Positions 1 to 11,910 of a DNA stretch of 64,000 nucleotides are shown here, in pieces; position 1 is the first letter of the stretch; every line of letters begins with the position of its first letter. This stretch comes from Epiperipatus broadwayi (Eukaryota; Onychophora; Udeonychophora; Euonychophora; Peripatidae), in NCBI GenBank assembly GCA_028023455.1, contig JAQFVV010012394.1, forward strand, positions 31,892,885 through 31,956,884, given 5' to 3'. Under the pieces are notes generated by a model that saw only the letters and a program-made list of their open reading frames with translations, ran no database searches and was not told the origin of the DNA. A program made the translations under genes and the position numbers.

Positions 1-661
1 TTTTAATAATTGTTCATTTCATATAGCTTATGGTAGAAGAGTCCAGGTTCCTGTTTTTAATTCCTGCGATGCCTCCATTGGAAGATAAGGTTCTGGAGAT
101 GGCAATAGCTGGTTCAAGGTATCACAGTCTTTTCCTTTTTCTTTTTAAATAGAGAATGTGGTATGTGCATCTTACCACAACTCTCAAACACACCACGCTG
201 GAACTCAATATTTCTCTTTTTATAGTAAATCTCCAGATTGAATGAACAAAGACGTCACTAATCCAAATTTTCGTTCGGGTCCGGGCTGAGGCTTGGTGCT
301 TCCATTGGTCAAGCTAATTTCTTTTTATTTTCTTATCTATCTTTCATCAGATCATTTTAATTATACAAGAGCCCAAAGCTAGCTTGCTTTTCAAACAATT
401 TATAAACAATCATTTCCATTTACAGATTACATTAATTAATACCTGTTTTTATTTTTAAATCTTGTACTTTTTTATAAAAAAAAGTACGTTCAAATATTTA
501 TTTGTTTTTTTTTAAAAAAATATTTTTAAAGTTTGGCATCTGTGCGAATGTATATACGTTTAACAAACATTTTAATTTTAGCGTTTAGTTTTTTACTTTT
601 ATTTGCGAACTTTTAAGTTTTTATTTTAAATTAATGTAACGACATATTTATATATCGTTAC
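1..661 (-). repeat. TGTAACG-family terminal unit (LTR-like), cut by window edge
   Basis: Read on the minus strand, this begins at 661 with TGTAACGATATATAAATATG, a near-palindromic start that closes again with TCGTTACA. It then follows, with few differences, the first 660 bases of the elements beginning at 21421 (+) and 26127 (-). It includes the AGCTAGC stretch near 375-390, the TATAGTAAA-like box near 220 and the end CTCTTCTACC near 40. TG at the start and about 660 bp length suggest an LTR. The far end lies at or beyond base 1, so neither its target duplication nor an adjoining internal region can be seen. Confidence 0.6.
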
Positions 662-1212
662 AATATATATATATGTTTTATCTTTAAAAGTAGAAGTGAA
701 TAAATTTTAGTGCTAGAGTAACAATGAAAACTATGTCCAATATAATGGCCAAATCTTGTGAAACTGATCACTAACACTTTTACAAACTCTGTGGTAGGAT
801 TTTTAGAGATATTCTAAAAGTTATAATGCAATTTTAATTTTTTAAAGAATAATTTTATAGATTTATCATGGCTCATATTTATTCATTCCTGTTAAGTCAC
901 TTGATTGTAGTCCTGTTCACTGTCAAATAATAAAAATTACCATTGCTCTCATTATTATTTCAGTATTTTCAAACTTCAAATATAACTTTTGTAGTAAATG
1001 TTTTATTCATAGATTTATATTTTTTTACAAATGAAGTCCAATTTATTCTATTCTAATACAGAATAACATTTTAATATGAAAATCAAATGCTGATTAATTA
1101 CAAAACATGTCACCAGGGAGAACATTGCATATGTCACTGTTGAAAAATTGGTGCAAGCAAAATATAATTTTTTTTTCTAAAATATTTTTTTAGTGCTACG
1201 ATTCTTTATTTT
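662..1212. other. AT-rich spacer
   Basis: A short TA run follows base 661. After that I see only AT-rich sequence with no coding pattern, no clear repeat partner in the window and no structural element. Confidence 0.5.
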
Positions 1213-2060
1213 AAGTATAAGGGATTTGAACTCAAATTTTCAAGCACCCTCCATCTTTCCACATTATCTCATACAACTGATACACATGACCACACACATA
1301 TAGAAAAGATAAATAATCACCAATATACGTATTTCATGCTAAACCAGCACTCATCAGTGGATCCAGATTACCATCTTCCACACATATATATAATCAGTGC
1401 TCAGCTTATATTAAAATAGCAAATCTTCATACTTTAGTGGACAGGCTTCAATATATTCTAACCTCCAACTTTTCAGCCATCCATATTGAAAATCTGATGA
1501 TGAAAACCCAAATCCCATGCTGATGCCAATATTATTGCCATGCCCATGTCGACCTCAAGTCACTCTGATCCCTCATATATAGGATCTTATCCATTTAAAT
1601 ACATAGAAAAAGGGATGGGCAGGATACAAGCTTGATGTGTGTTGTATCCTGCCCATCCCTCTTCTATGTATTTAAATGGATAAGGTCCTGTACACGAGGG
1701 GTCAGAATGACTTGAGGTCAACATGGGCATGGTAATAATATTGGCATTAGCATGGGATTTGGGTTTTTAATCATCAGATTTTCAATAATATGGATGGCTG
1801 AAGAGTTGGAGCTTGGAGTAGATTGAAGCCTGTCCATTAAAGTATGAAGATTTGCTATCTTAATATAAGCTGAGCACTGATTATATTATGTGTGGGCGAT
1901 GATAATCTGAACCAACTGATGAGTGCTGGTTTAGCATGAATAACGTATATTGATGATTATTTATCTTTTCTACATTTGTGTGGTCATGTGTATCAGTTGT
2001 ATGAGATAGTGCAGAAAGATGGAGGGTGCTTGAAAATCTGAGTTCAAATCCCTTATACTT
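1213..2060. repeat. Palindromic repeat, family P (fullest copy)
   Basis: Two arms of about 417 bp (1213-1629 and 1642-2060) are reverse complements with scattered mismatches, around a 12-base loop. Each outer end carries GAGTTCAAATCCC or its complement, which resembles the B box of a tRNA gene. Inward lies a block with ATGAGTGCTGGTTTAGCAT, shared with copies near 2.2, 11.2, 14.0, 45.5, 47.7, 50.9 and 52.7 kb. There is no coding capacity. It is a fold-back element; whether the tRNA-like end means SINE ancestry is inference. Confidence 0.8.
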
Positions 2061-2149
2061 ACAATTAAGCCCCATCGTTGTAAAGAGTGCCTGGTTTTCA
2101 AAGATTCTTTATTTTGTTTATTGAATTTATTAGACATTAAGTAAATTAC

Positions 2150-2345
2150 AATATGTGGATGGCTGAAGAGTTATCTGGTGGAATCTGGACCAACTGATGA
2201 GTGCTGGTTTAGCACAAAATATGTATATTGGTGATTATTTATCTTTTTGACATGTGTTTGATCAAATATATCAGCAGTATGAGATAGCATGGATAGTTGA
2301 GGGTCATGTGAACGCCTGAGTTTAAACACCTGTATTTTACATATT
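2150..2345 (+). repeat. Family P fragment
   Basis: This repeats the right arm of the palindrome just upstream. It has the GGATGGCTGAAGAG start, the GATGAGTGCTGGTTTAGCA block and a worn B-box-like end (GAGTTTAAACACC), and then goes its own way. It is more diverged than the 1213-2060 copy, so it is probably an older insertion. Confidence 0.6.
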
Positions 2346-4360
2346 GGAGGGCAAGTATGAAAAAGCCTGTACTATAAAAAAAATTTATATTTTAAAATAT
2401 ATGTTTAAATGTAATATTGTTATTCCTTTTGCATATTTTATGGTTCAGATATATAATATCTCCCTGGAATGTCTATCTGGAGTTTGAAGTCAGGTTTATT
2501 TTTTCCAACTAACTGGGTCATGACCAACTTAACTAATCACCCAACATTGATTGGCAAATGGGTATCTGAAAGCCTTAGCAATAGGAAAATGTGGAGTACT
2601 ATTTTCTTTGTAACTGCTTCTTTATGAGAACCTGGTGGAGATTATTCTGTCTATTGTCACAAGCAACTGTTACTTTGAGATTTAATCCTGAATAATGTCG
2701 ACTTCAATCTATTTTTACTTTGGCACTCATCAATTCTCCATCTTTTGTTACTATTTTCAAGCATAGAACCCTAGCTAGCATATTCACCAATCACTAAATA
2801 CTTGGATGAACTATAGTCTTTTTATAATATTCCATTCTCCACAAAATCTATATGACATCTTTAATTTAAAAAATCTGGTTTCGCCAATCTAAATTCCACA
2901 GTAATCCAGAATTGTATATTTTCTTACTTCAGGCACTCGAGCTAAAAAAATATATACACAAATACCTGCTACTCTCAGAAAATGACTGAAAAATTCAGTA
3001 AATCCATAAAAGCAGATTTTCAAACCAAATAAGTAAATTCAAAATCTAAAAGTTACAATTATCGAAAATTAGCAAAATTGTCTTCTTGTGCTCATTTTTT
3101 AATAATGTATACCTGTGAGACTAGTTTGCATAGCATACAAACATTCAGGTGTTATGAAAGACCACCAGTAATAAATGTTACTCCTTTGTTTAATTACACA
3201 AATAATCAGTAGATTAATTGTAGATTTTTACCTACTTCTTAATTAGACTGCTACCTTCTTGCTTTTTTTTTACTCATCATTCTGCATTAAATTCTCAACA
3301 AATAAAGCCTAAAACATTCACATTTATTAAAAAAAATTATTTTTGACTATGTTTATGTCATCTACCATCTGAATATCCTCAAACTAGTTTCTAGTTTATG
3401 GATTATATCAGTAAGAAATTTTGGGATTTTTAAACAGTGTACGTGGATCTTTTGGATCTGTGCTATCATGATATCAGTCCAAATTAAAACCTTGTTAATT
3501 TACTCAAAATCCACAGAAAATTGTATGGCCTACAGTATATGACATGATCTTAGCTTATACATTTCTTTTCATTAAAAAATTCTTCTATTCATATATCAAT
3601 AGATGCTTAATAAATCTGTAGTCAGTGATATTCTCAGATTAGTTTCTAGCTTATGGTTTTTTATTAGTGATAAGGTTCATGATCTTAATTTGCTAGGGAA
3701 TAGCAATATGTAAACTAAGATCATATAAGGTATTACTAGTCACATGTTTTTTTATTGGTTTTCTATCAATTCTTCCCAAAGAATAAAAGATTTTAAGGTT
3801 ATTAAAAAACTAAAGTCATCATAATATTTAGAAACTGAACTGGTTTCAGTCTTATACACTGATGCAAGCAAATAGTCTTAGATTGTAAAGGTTAACATTT
3901 TTTTTCAATTTGACTTGATAATATAACAAAAAGTAAAATATAGCTCTTAGAAAAAGGTCCAAGTGAACTAGTTAAAAATTCAAATGCTTCTTTTTGATGG
4001 AATCCATAATCTAGAATAACCTGGGAATCATTGATAGGACAGAACAGGATAATAATTTTTTGACTACTATCTGGCATCTATTAATTATTAAAGCTCAAAC
4101 TAGATGGCATAGCAGTAGTACCAATAGAAGAATTTGCTAATGAATGTTAATGTGTAAGCTAAGATGATGTGGTGTGTTGTTGGTCATGTGATATCTTTAA
4201 TTTTACAAGGCAGGATATTGCACATTAACCTTCAGTGTGGGAAGATTTTAATACATCTCTCAGATCATTCCCAATTTTCTGACCAACTTTGGTATGATCT
4301 ACCATTTTCACTATCTTCTCTCTTCATCTTTTGTCAATAATCTCTTAAATACTGTATTGA
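2346..4360. other. Unassigned AT-rich stretch with worn hammerhead-like repeats
   Basis: No gene is recognised. Near 3385-3415 and 3640-3680, on the minus strand, there are segments of the type CATAAACTAGAAACTAG. They resemble the hammerhead-like segment in the 385-bp repeat at 29.8 kb but have a decayed CTGATGA box. Part of this stretch may be an old element related to 28662-29140. Confidence 0.35.
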
Positions 4361-4361
4361 T

Positions 4362-4557
4362 CATCTACTCTTGTCTCCATCATTTTGGCAGTTTGTGCAA
4401 ATAAACATACCCTGGATTTTTTGTTAGATTACTGCAACCAATCTCAAATTAAAGCTAATGATCTACTCCCTTCTCTATCATTTTGGCAGTCTGTGCAAAT
4501 AAACATAATCAAGATTTTTTTTTTAGATTGCTACAATCAATCTCAAATTAAAACTAA
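4362..4557 (+). repeat. 98-bp tandem duplication
   Basis: Two head-to-tail units share the phrase CATTTTGGCAGT(T/C)TGTGCAAAT at 4379 and 4477 (period about 98 bp), and the same end phrase CAATCTCAAATTAAA. They differ at roughly one base in ten. An open frame crosses both but shows no protein-like composition. Confidence 0.75.
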
Positions 4558-5258
4558 TACTAATGACTCCATAAATTATAGTCATAAAAATATTCTATTG
4601 ATATATATCAACTAAATATTGCATAAGTTTAATATATGCTCTTGGGATAGTTATATTTCCTTTATTCTATAAGTCTTCATTGATAAAGGCCATAAGTCAA
4701 GAACTATTTTATATTGAGAGGCTATTGTCATGATTCTATTGAGTGAGTGTATTGCATATTAAAATATTACATTTTTAAATTAGTTTTCAATTTTTGACTA
4801 AATATTTTTAAATCACAAATAACTAAAACTGTAGATTTAAAAAAGTAACAACCTTTCCTTATACTTCTTCAAATTCCAAATGTATGTGCTTAGGCACTGT
4901 CATAAGAAAAGCTAATAACTGGATATTTATTGAAGGTTAGTACTTTTGAAGGGCCTAATATTCATAGCATTAATATGAGGTTCCATGCAGCTCTCAGAAG
5001 TGCTCAGCTTCAACAAATAAACAGTTATTATTAGTTTTTGTATATACTTCAATGATATAAACTAGATCATAGATATGGAAATATTGGCTACAGGAGACAC
5101 AATTTTAAAATGTATTATTTTTACCATACTCGTTTCATATTTACTTCTTTCCAAATCTAATTTTTAAAAATAACCCATAACAATTCTTAATTATTTATTT
5201 TCATTTTAAATCGTATTTCATTTATACTAAATTCATATGCATAAGTAAAGATGAAATA

Positions 5259-5660
5259 GACAAATTGAACTAGTCTAATGTTGGGTATGCAATGGGGTGC
5301 AGTCATTCGGATTGCCCTTATGTTTACTATGCAGAAACAAAAGCAAATTTGAGGACCAGAATGACACATCATTCACTAATATATAAAAAAGCTAAAACTG
5401 AATTAAAAAATATGTCTGTGTCTTATAATCATGAGAAGGAATATGGGCATGGTTTGGATCCTGGTATTGTTAAGGTAATATGTGAGGAAAGAAATGATAA
5501 TAAGTGAAGGATGAAAGAGGCTTGGTTTATTGTGCAAAATAAACTTGAAATGAATAAAAGAGACAATAGTATTCAAATTAGTAAAAAATGTTTTTCAAAG
5601 TTTTTAATGGATGAAATATTGGGTTACTTATGCATTGAAAGTATCTTTGGTTTAGTAAAA
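5259..5660 (+). pseudogene. Penelope-like element GIY-YIG endonuclease remnant
   Basis: One frame from about 5259 reads through a GIY-YIG-like domain. A Cys-x4-Cys-Pro-Tyr-Val-Tyr-Tyr core is followed by AETKANLRTRM, then a His-His step, a GH step and the helix KEAWFIVQNKLEMNKRD. That order matches the C-terminal endonuclease domain of Penelope-like retroelements. The frame is broken by an in-frame TGA at 5505-5507 between the central part and the KEAW helix. No reverse transcriptase part was found upstream, so this is a 5'-truncated, dead copy. Recognition rests on motif order only. Confidence 0.6.
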
Positions 5661-5719
5661 TTATATTTTATTCTCTGTTGCCATGTTTTAATATTATATA
5701 AATAATTTTTTTTTTAATG

Positions 5720-6075
5720 ATAATTGTGTCTTTACATCTGGATTTCCCTCCCACTACTGCATTACCTAACAGGCTTTGGTAATCAGTTTTGTTGTTGATA
5801 TAATTAATAATGCACAATTTAGTGTATCAAAACTATTCCTGAAAATTAGTAAAATACAAGTTGCATGGTATCTTGAGAATAACAAATGAAAATGATCAAA
5901 ATGTAGTGAAAATTGGTTTTATTGTAGCAACTAAAAAAAATGAAGTGTAAATAATAATAATTAGAAGAAAACTTTGAATTGTAGGCTAGAATTTAAAGTA
6001 ATAGTGAAGCACACATATTTATTCATAGTTTTTTTATTATTTATTCATTAAACTAGACATTATCCAATAGTAAAT
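5720..6075. other. AT-rich spacer, possibly 3' tail of the Penelope-like copy
   Basis: Non-coding sequence follows the endonuclease remnant. It may include the terminal repeat of that element, but no second copy is present here to test it. Confidence 0.3.
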
Positions 6076-6257
6076 AATATTTCTGTAGTGTAATTTTTAC
6101 TACAATCGTGCAAAAAGTAGGGACTGACTACTATCTGATTTTAACACCTTGTGGGGGATTTGTTATTACATCTCTCCACAAGATGTTAAAAGTAGATAGA
6201 AATCAGTCCCTACCATGCTTGATAGTAGCGTAGTGAAAATTAGACTACAGAAATATT
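6076..6257. repeat. Small palindromic element
   Basis: Arms 6076-6154 and 6176-6257 are inverted copies: AATATTTCTGTAGT at the left end against ACTACAGAAATATT at the right, and GTAGGGACTGA inside against TCAGTCCCTAC. The spacer is 21 bases. This looks like a fold-back MITE. The GTAGGGAC phrase recalls, but does not equal, that of family Q. Confidence 0.75.
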
Positions 6258-7466
6258 ACACATATTTATGTTTGTTTGCCAAAGGACTATTTGTAGTTAT
6301 GAATTATTTTATCAAAAAAATGTTATGCATAAACCCACATATTTACAGTTTTATCTGTTCCTATTTATTATACATGTTTAAAGACTTTATAATCTTTTTT
6401 TTTGTGTGTTTTAACTTGATTTATAGTCTTGGATTATAATAAAATTATGTAAATAATTAACAAATATGTTAGATACTAATAATTTCAATACCACATAAAG
6501 GACTTTTACTGCTAATCAAATTTGTAACTTTTATGAATATAAGCCTATTAATATTTAGGCATGATTGGTCCATGAAGTATTTCTTGTATTAGACATAAGT
6601 TTTGCTGTAAAAAGAAATTCCCCATTTTAAATCATAGCAAAAAGATTTTTTTTGAAAATAAATTGTTCCTTTTGAAAATAATAATAAATAGTCACAATTG
6701 TTTTTTTTTTTTTTTTTTATGAATTGTAAAAATTATTTATTTTAATTTTTGGCTTTAAAGTAACATCTTCAGTACAGCTTTAGTGGTTCCCCTTGGTATA
6801 TAAAATTCAAATCTGTTCCATAGTATAGCTACTGTGACAGTATCTATTTTTTCATAGAATTTTAAGATTATGTAAACAAATTATTTTTAGCAAAAAATAA
6901 TAAATTATGATTAATGGCAGTGATAAAACCTCACACAATCTGTAAATACACAGTAACTAGTCATTCATATTAATGCATAAAGAGAACCCATGACTATTTT
7001 GACACTATAGTATTTCATTTGAAACAGAAAATTCATCAAGTAATTTTGGAATTTAATATCAATCCTGTTGTGTTTATATTTGTATTGCAAGGAAAATGTT
7101 TGGATCATTCAAAAATAATAGACAAATCAATAACTAAATATTTAAAATATTTATTATAGATATTTACACTAACAAGATATATATGATGGTTAATGAAACA
7201 ATTAGCACTTAAGAATCAATGTTGAGGTTCCACTTTAGGACTTTAATACTTCCAGCACACAATAGGCATTTTTCATGTGCAAGTATGCTGATATCAATAG
7301 GTAGCAGTTTTTGTTTCCAGGTTTGTGCATTCTACCAAATAATGGATAGTTTTCTACCAGCTGATAGTTGACTGATGTTAACTATCTACCTTCTCAAATG
7401 AATTTCCATTATATATGTATATTGCCAGATTTCCTTCCTTACTGGAAACAATTAGAGTACTTATGC
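6258..7466. other. Unassigned AT-rich stretch
   Basis: There is a long T run near 6702-6718. No coding pattern, paired repeat or splice-bordered exon was recognised. Confidence 0.4.
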
Positions 7467-7520
7467 ATTATTCCTCTGCTCACTTTGCCAAAAGCTTAAC
7501 AGGCATTTTTTTTATTAATA

Positions 7521-8880
7521 ACCCATTTTCAAGACTGTAACAATATGTCTACTTTTTTAACATGATTGTCCTATTAAATATTATGTTGAATTTTTTTTGC
7601 GATGATTATAAAATCACAAGAAATTATACAAAACTCCAAACAGTTGTAATTAAAAATTAAATTTTAATGTAATTGTAATAAAATAGAAAAACATGATGAA
7701 AGTACAACAAACATGAATATTCGTGTTAGTTGGACAGTAGTTGCTAATATTCTGCACCTGCAACATTGCCACAAATATATCTTGTTGTTTGTGCTGTCAC
7801 CCCCCCCCACATAAATTCTGCTAAATACAAATCCAGGTGTGGTTGCACAAACCCCTGATGTTTTTTCACCAATTTTTTAAGATCCCATAAGCTTTCTATA
7901 TTTTGTGTATGCATGTCTGTATCTGGATCCACAAAGTTATAGATGTGATTTACTTTGAAATGTTCAAATCCAACATGGCATAATTCCTCATTTTTAAAAC
8001 CATTCTAAAAGTCTGGTAGATATGTTGGCAATATTGTCTGCAATAGCATCCATAAGAGTTGGTTGTGTTCCACTTGCAATACTTATCATAAAGCACTTAT
8101 TTGTCTCTCTGCACAAACCACAAAATAACCACTGACATGAAAATATTCATATCTTTTGGGTTTTTTTTTTTTTTTGCTGAAAAGACTTTTATCTATTTCA
8201 ACAATTTTGTTAGGCCCTCCAAATTTGAATGATGGTCTAGATAAAAGGCTAGACATACACATTTCACATAGGTTGTTATTTCTGTCAATGACAGTTTTTG
8301 TCCAATAAATCCAGCTTCTTACATGATTGTTAATTTCATGCACCAGCTATAAGTAAATTTAAGTGTAGTAATAATGAATATTTTGAAACCTTCCTTTATG
8401 AATGGATGTTCACTTTGAACATATTTTGATAATGCCCAACCATTGGATCTCTGCTCATATGTAAAGTTTCATACATGCCCACTAGCACACATTTTTTGTA
8501 TGGGAACTAGCCTGTAATTTTGGAAATACTTGATTGCCTTTTCTTCTGTCACTGATAGATACCAAATTTTAATCATTTTTGCAAAATAATTATGAAAAAT
8601 AATTAAACATTAGCTTGAATTAAAATACTTGGATAAGCGCTGAAAATAAACGCACAAAATTTACAATGGTCACAATGTGTTAACAATTATATATTATAAT
8701 ATACCTAAAAATAATAATTAATTAAATATTCTGAATGGCATTTCTAAAAAGATGATATTAATTGTTTAAAGTTACCATTAATTTATATTCACTATTTTAA
8801 TATTTTTTGAACTTAACAAGTATCACATACGCAATAAAATAATTTCGAGAAAAAACAAATACCCTGTCCTGAAAATGGAT
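7521..8880 (-). mobile_element. Merlin-type DNA transposon, left copy
   Basis: The ends are imperfect inverted repeats: ACCCATTTTCAAGAC at 7521 and, inverted, ATCCATTTTCAGGAC at 8880. Length is about 1.36 kb, fitting a small single-gene transposon. The minus strand carries pieces of a transposase of the IS1595/IS1016-like (ISXO2-like) group that defines Merlin. The element lies inside the palindrome, so its own target duplication cannot be read. Confidence 0.7.
7744..8343 (-). pseudogene. Merlin transposase remnant (ISXO2-like DDE domain)
   Basis: The first part (8343 down to 8086) has a zinc-binding-like and helical N side. It is followed by KIVEIDKSLFSKK and a GYFVVCAERQ step, which corresponds to the family motif with the first catalytic Asp and the strand after it. 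The second part (7932 down to 7744) starts at a VDPDTDMHTQNIESLW block. The family's late catalytic block lies there, ending in YLAEFMW. Between the parts the frame is lost near 8090 and 7990. A run of eight or more C near 7800 disturbs the C-terminus. It is inactive as written. Confidence 0.7.
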
Positions 8881-9501
8881 AATTAAATGAAATGAATAAT
8901 TCCTTCACTCCCTTTTCTGGGAGCTTGGAAGGTGTTTCCATTTAACAATCCATTTTCAGGATTGTTAAAGTATTTATTTGTTTTTTTCACTCAAAATTAT
9001 TTTATCGCACATGATACTTGTTAAGTTTTAAAAATATTAAGAAATCAAATATAAATTAATGCTATCTTTAAAAAATTAATACTAATTTTTTTAGAAATAA
9101 TATTCAGAACATTTAATTAATTTTTTTTTAGGTATATTACAATGTACAATCATTAACATATTGTGACTATTATCATAATTTTTGTGCGTTTACTCTAGCA
9201 TTTTTAGCATTTATGCTGGCATTTTAATCCGATCTGTTGTTGTAATTACTTTGCAAAAAGGATTAATATTTGGATCTACCAGTGACAGAAGAAGAGGCAG
9301 TTGAATATTTTAAGAATTACAGGATAGTGCCCACCCAAAAAATGTGTCCTAATGGGTATGATATGAAACTTTACAAGTGAGTGAAGACCCATAACAGTAC
9401 AACATCAAAACACGTTCAAAGTGAGTATCCATTTATAAAGAAATGTGTTTTAGAAAGCTTCCAAAATATGTTATTACTGCACTTACATTTATTTATAACT
9501 G

Positions 9502-9965
9502 ATGCATGGAATTGACAATCATGCAAGAAACTGGGTTTATTGGGAAAAAACTGTTATTGACTGGAATGACTACCAGTGTGAAGTTTGTATCTCAAGACTT
9601 TTATCTAGACCATCATACAAAATTGAAGGATTTAACAAAATTGTTGAAATAGTTGAAAGTCTTTTCAGCAAAACAAAAAATCACCAAAAATGGATACTTT
9701 CACAACAGTGGATATTTGGTGGCTTGTGCAGAGAGACGCTTCATTGTAAGTGTTGTAAGTATAATAGCACTAGTTCATATGAATGTCATTAAAGATTAAT
9801 ATCACTAATGCATCTACCATTTATTCAGACTATTAAAAGGGATTCAAAAGTGAGGAAATATATCATGTTGGATTTGAACATTTCAAATTAAATCACATCT
9901 ACAACTTTGTGGATTCAGATACAGGTATTCATACATAAAATATAGAAAGATTATGGGGACTGGTA
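9502..9965 (+). pseudogene. Merlin transposase remnant, right copy
   Basis: From 9502 the frame gives HARNWVYWEKTVIDW, then KIVEIVESLFSKTK and QQWIFGGLCRET, matching the ISXO2-like domain better than the left copy in the QQWIFGG strand. The first catalytic Asp is changed (EIV for EID). The frame shifts after 9740. The later block resumes near 9860-9950 with the VDSDTG..HT step and a stop inside it. The copy is cut by the RTE insertion at 10029. It is dead. Confidence 0.65.
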
Positions 9966-10028
9966 AAATGACAAAACAAAAAGCAATGGAGGACTGTGCA
10001 GAAACACATGGATTCATATTTAGTATAC

Positions 10029-10530
10029 AGATGGAAACATAATAGATGAAATTAATCATAGAATTAAACTTGGAGTGCTTTTGGTAGAAATAACTTGATA
10101 CTAAAAGGAATGTGTTTGAAAATGAAAGTTTTTAATAAATGTGTTTTACCAGCTCTTACTTATGGATCTGAAACTTAGACACTTAATAGAATAGCAATAT
10201 AGAGACTTCAGACTATGGAGTAACAAGAAGAGATCGAAAATGCAATATATGGGTAAGAGAATGAACAGGTGTTACTGACATTGAAAAAATTAAGACTGAA
10301 GTGGAGTTGGGCTGGACATATTGCTAGAAGAGATGATATTAGATGCACAATTGAAATCTTAAACAGGATTCCAAGAGCTTGTAAAAGACCTAGAAGAGAC
10401 CACATGTGACATGGATGAATGAAATAAGAAAATGTGCAGAGGTGGTGTGAAGAAGAGAAGCTAAAGATCAGAGAGGGTGGATTGAACTTGGAGAGATCTT
10501 CATCCCGCAGTGGATTGATGATGATGATGT
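10029..10530 (+). mobile_element. RTE LINE 3' fragment inserted in Merlin
   Basis: The sequence follows the C-terminal part of the RTE element at 61356-64000 with many differences. It reads WSAFGRNN, then VLPALTYGSET, then a long block with LKWSWAGHIARRDD, and ends in the GATGATGATGATG tail. Stops and frameshifts are frequent. The 5' truncation and TGA-repeat tail are usual for RTE copies. Merlin sequence resumes near 10551 (ATATATTTGTGG). Confidence 0.8.
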
Positions 10531-11137
10531 GTAAGTAACTACACAAGTAACAAAATATATTTGTGGTGATGTTGCAGGATGTTAGCAATTGCTGTTGACT
10601 GATAAGAATGCCTATATGTGTTATACTTTCATGTGTTTTCTATTTTATTACAGTTGCATTACAATTTAATTTTTAATTACAAGTGTTTGGAGTTTTGTGT
10701 AATTTCTTGTGTTTTTACAATCATCTTAAAAAAAATCAACATAATATTTAACACAATAATCATGTTTAAAAACTACTACCATATCGCTATGCCCCTGAAA
10801 ATGGATTATTAATAATAAAAATGTCTGACAAGCTTCCAGTGAAGTAAGCAAAGGAATAATATCAGATCCAATGACAAATCTCTCTAATTGGCCTGCTTAT
10901 TCCAGTGGCTATTTATTTACTGTCATTGTTATTTTGTTGGTTCTACTGCACATTTAATTCCATCTTAATAACAATATAATTTGGATAAATCCATCAATTA
11001 AAAGTACGTTTAAGACAAACCCCCTCTCTCTCCCTTTACATCTAGATGATTCCATTCAAAAGAGAGAAAGAGAAAAATTAATAATAATAAAAACCTCTGA
11101 AAATCACATATACTAAAAATTATAAATAATATACTAA

Positions 11138-11585
11138 ATATAGGGATTTGAACTCAGACTTACAAGCACTCTTCAAATATCATACTATCTCATGCCACCA
11201 ATACACATGACCACATACATGTAGAAAAGATAAATAATCACCAATATACATATTTAATGCTAAACCAGCACTCATCAATTGGTCCAGATTATCATCTCAC
11301 ACACACATATATATAATCAGTGCTCAGTTTATATTAAGAAAGCAAATCTTCATACTTTAATGGACAGGCTTCAGTCCACTCCAACTTTCAACTCTTTAGC
11401 CATTATACCATTGAAAATCTGATGATGGTAAGTCCAAATCCCATTCTGATGCCAATATTATTGCCATGCCCATGTTGACCTCAAGTCATTCTGATAGGAC
11501 CTTATCTATTTAAATACATAGAAGAGGGATGAAATCCCCTATATTTACAATTAGGTTCCAGGTATGTGAAGAATGCCTGTATTTC
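11138..11585. repeat. Family P copy with most of the right arm missing
   Basis: It begins TAGGGATTTGAACTC at 11141 and follows the left arm of the 1213-2060 palindrome to CATAGAAGAGGGATG near 11530. It then jumps directly to the outer end of the right arm (AAATCCCC, then TTTACAATTAG, then GAATGCCTGTA). One inverted arm has been deleted almost exactly. Confidence 0.75.
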
Positions 11586-11910
11586 AAATATTTAAATAAT
11601 ATGCTAGTAATTGTACCTCATGAAACTAATTTCTACATAAAAATTATTATTATTATTATGCAGTTATTAAAATTAAACATGGATGAATCTAATCAGGAGA
11701 ATAAAATTCTAATAAAAGAATTGGGGATAAAGTGCATATTTAAATATTGTATGGCTTAATAAATCAACTTTGTTATATGTATATTTAAGTGTTGTTTGAT
11801 ATGTCTTGAATATATTATTTATACCTAAGTATGTTGTTAATGTTTTATTATTTCTTTTTTTTAAATATCTCACCTTATACATATAATGGGTTGCTATTTA
11901 TTTATTTTAG

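Larger units (their letters stand above)
8948..10807 (+). mobile_element. Merlin-type DNA transposon, right copy, interrupted by RTE
   Basis: It begins ATCCATTTTCAGG at 8948 and ends CCTGAAAATGGAT at 10807. Without the 502-bp RTE piece it is about 1.35 kb, like the left copy. It keeps the same 3' tail (TGTTTGGAGTTTTGTGTAAT near 10685) as the left copy. Confidence 0.7.
7467..10860. repeat. 3.4-kb palindrome made of two inverted Merlin copies
   Basis: The arms (7467 to about 8897, and about 8932 to 10860) are diverged reverse complements around a loop of roughly 40 bases. Both contain the same Merlin-like transposase remnant. The likeness continues about 50 bases beyond the outer transposon ends (TATTAATA, AAGCTT and GGAATAAT steps) and about 15 bases beyond the inner ends. 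The right arm is lengthened by an RTE fragment at 10029-10530. Because flanking DNA is shared, inverted duplication of one locus fits better than two separate insertions. Confidence 0.8.

Noticed and set aside
4362-4557. CRISPR-like or regulatory array
   Set aside because: There are only two units and no spacers between them; it is a simple tandem duplication in an animal genome.
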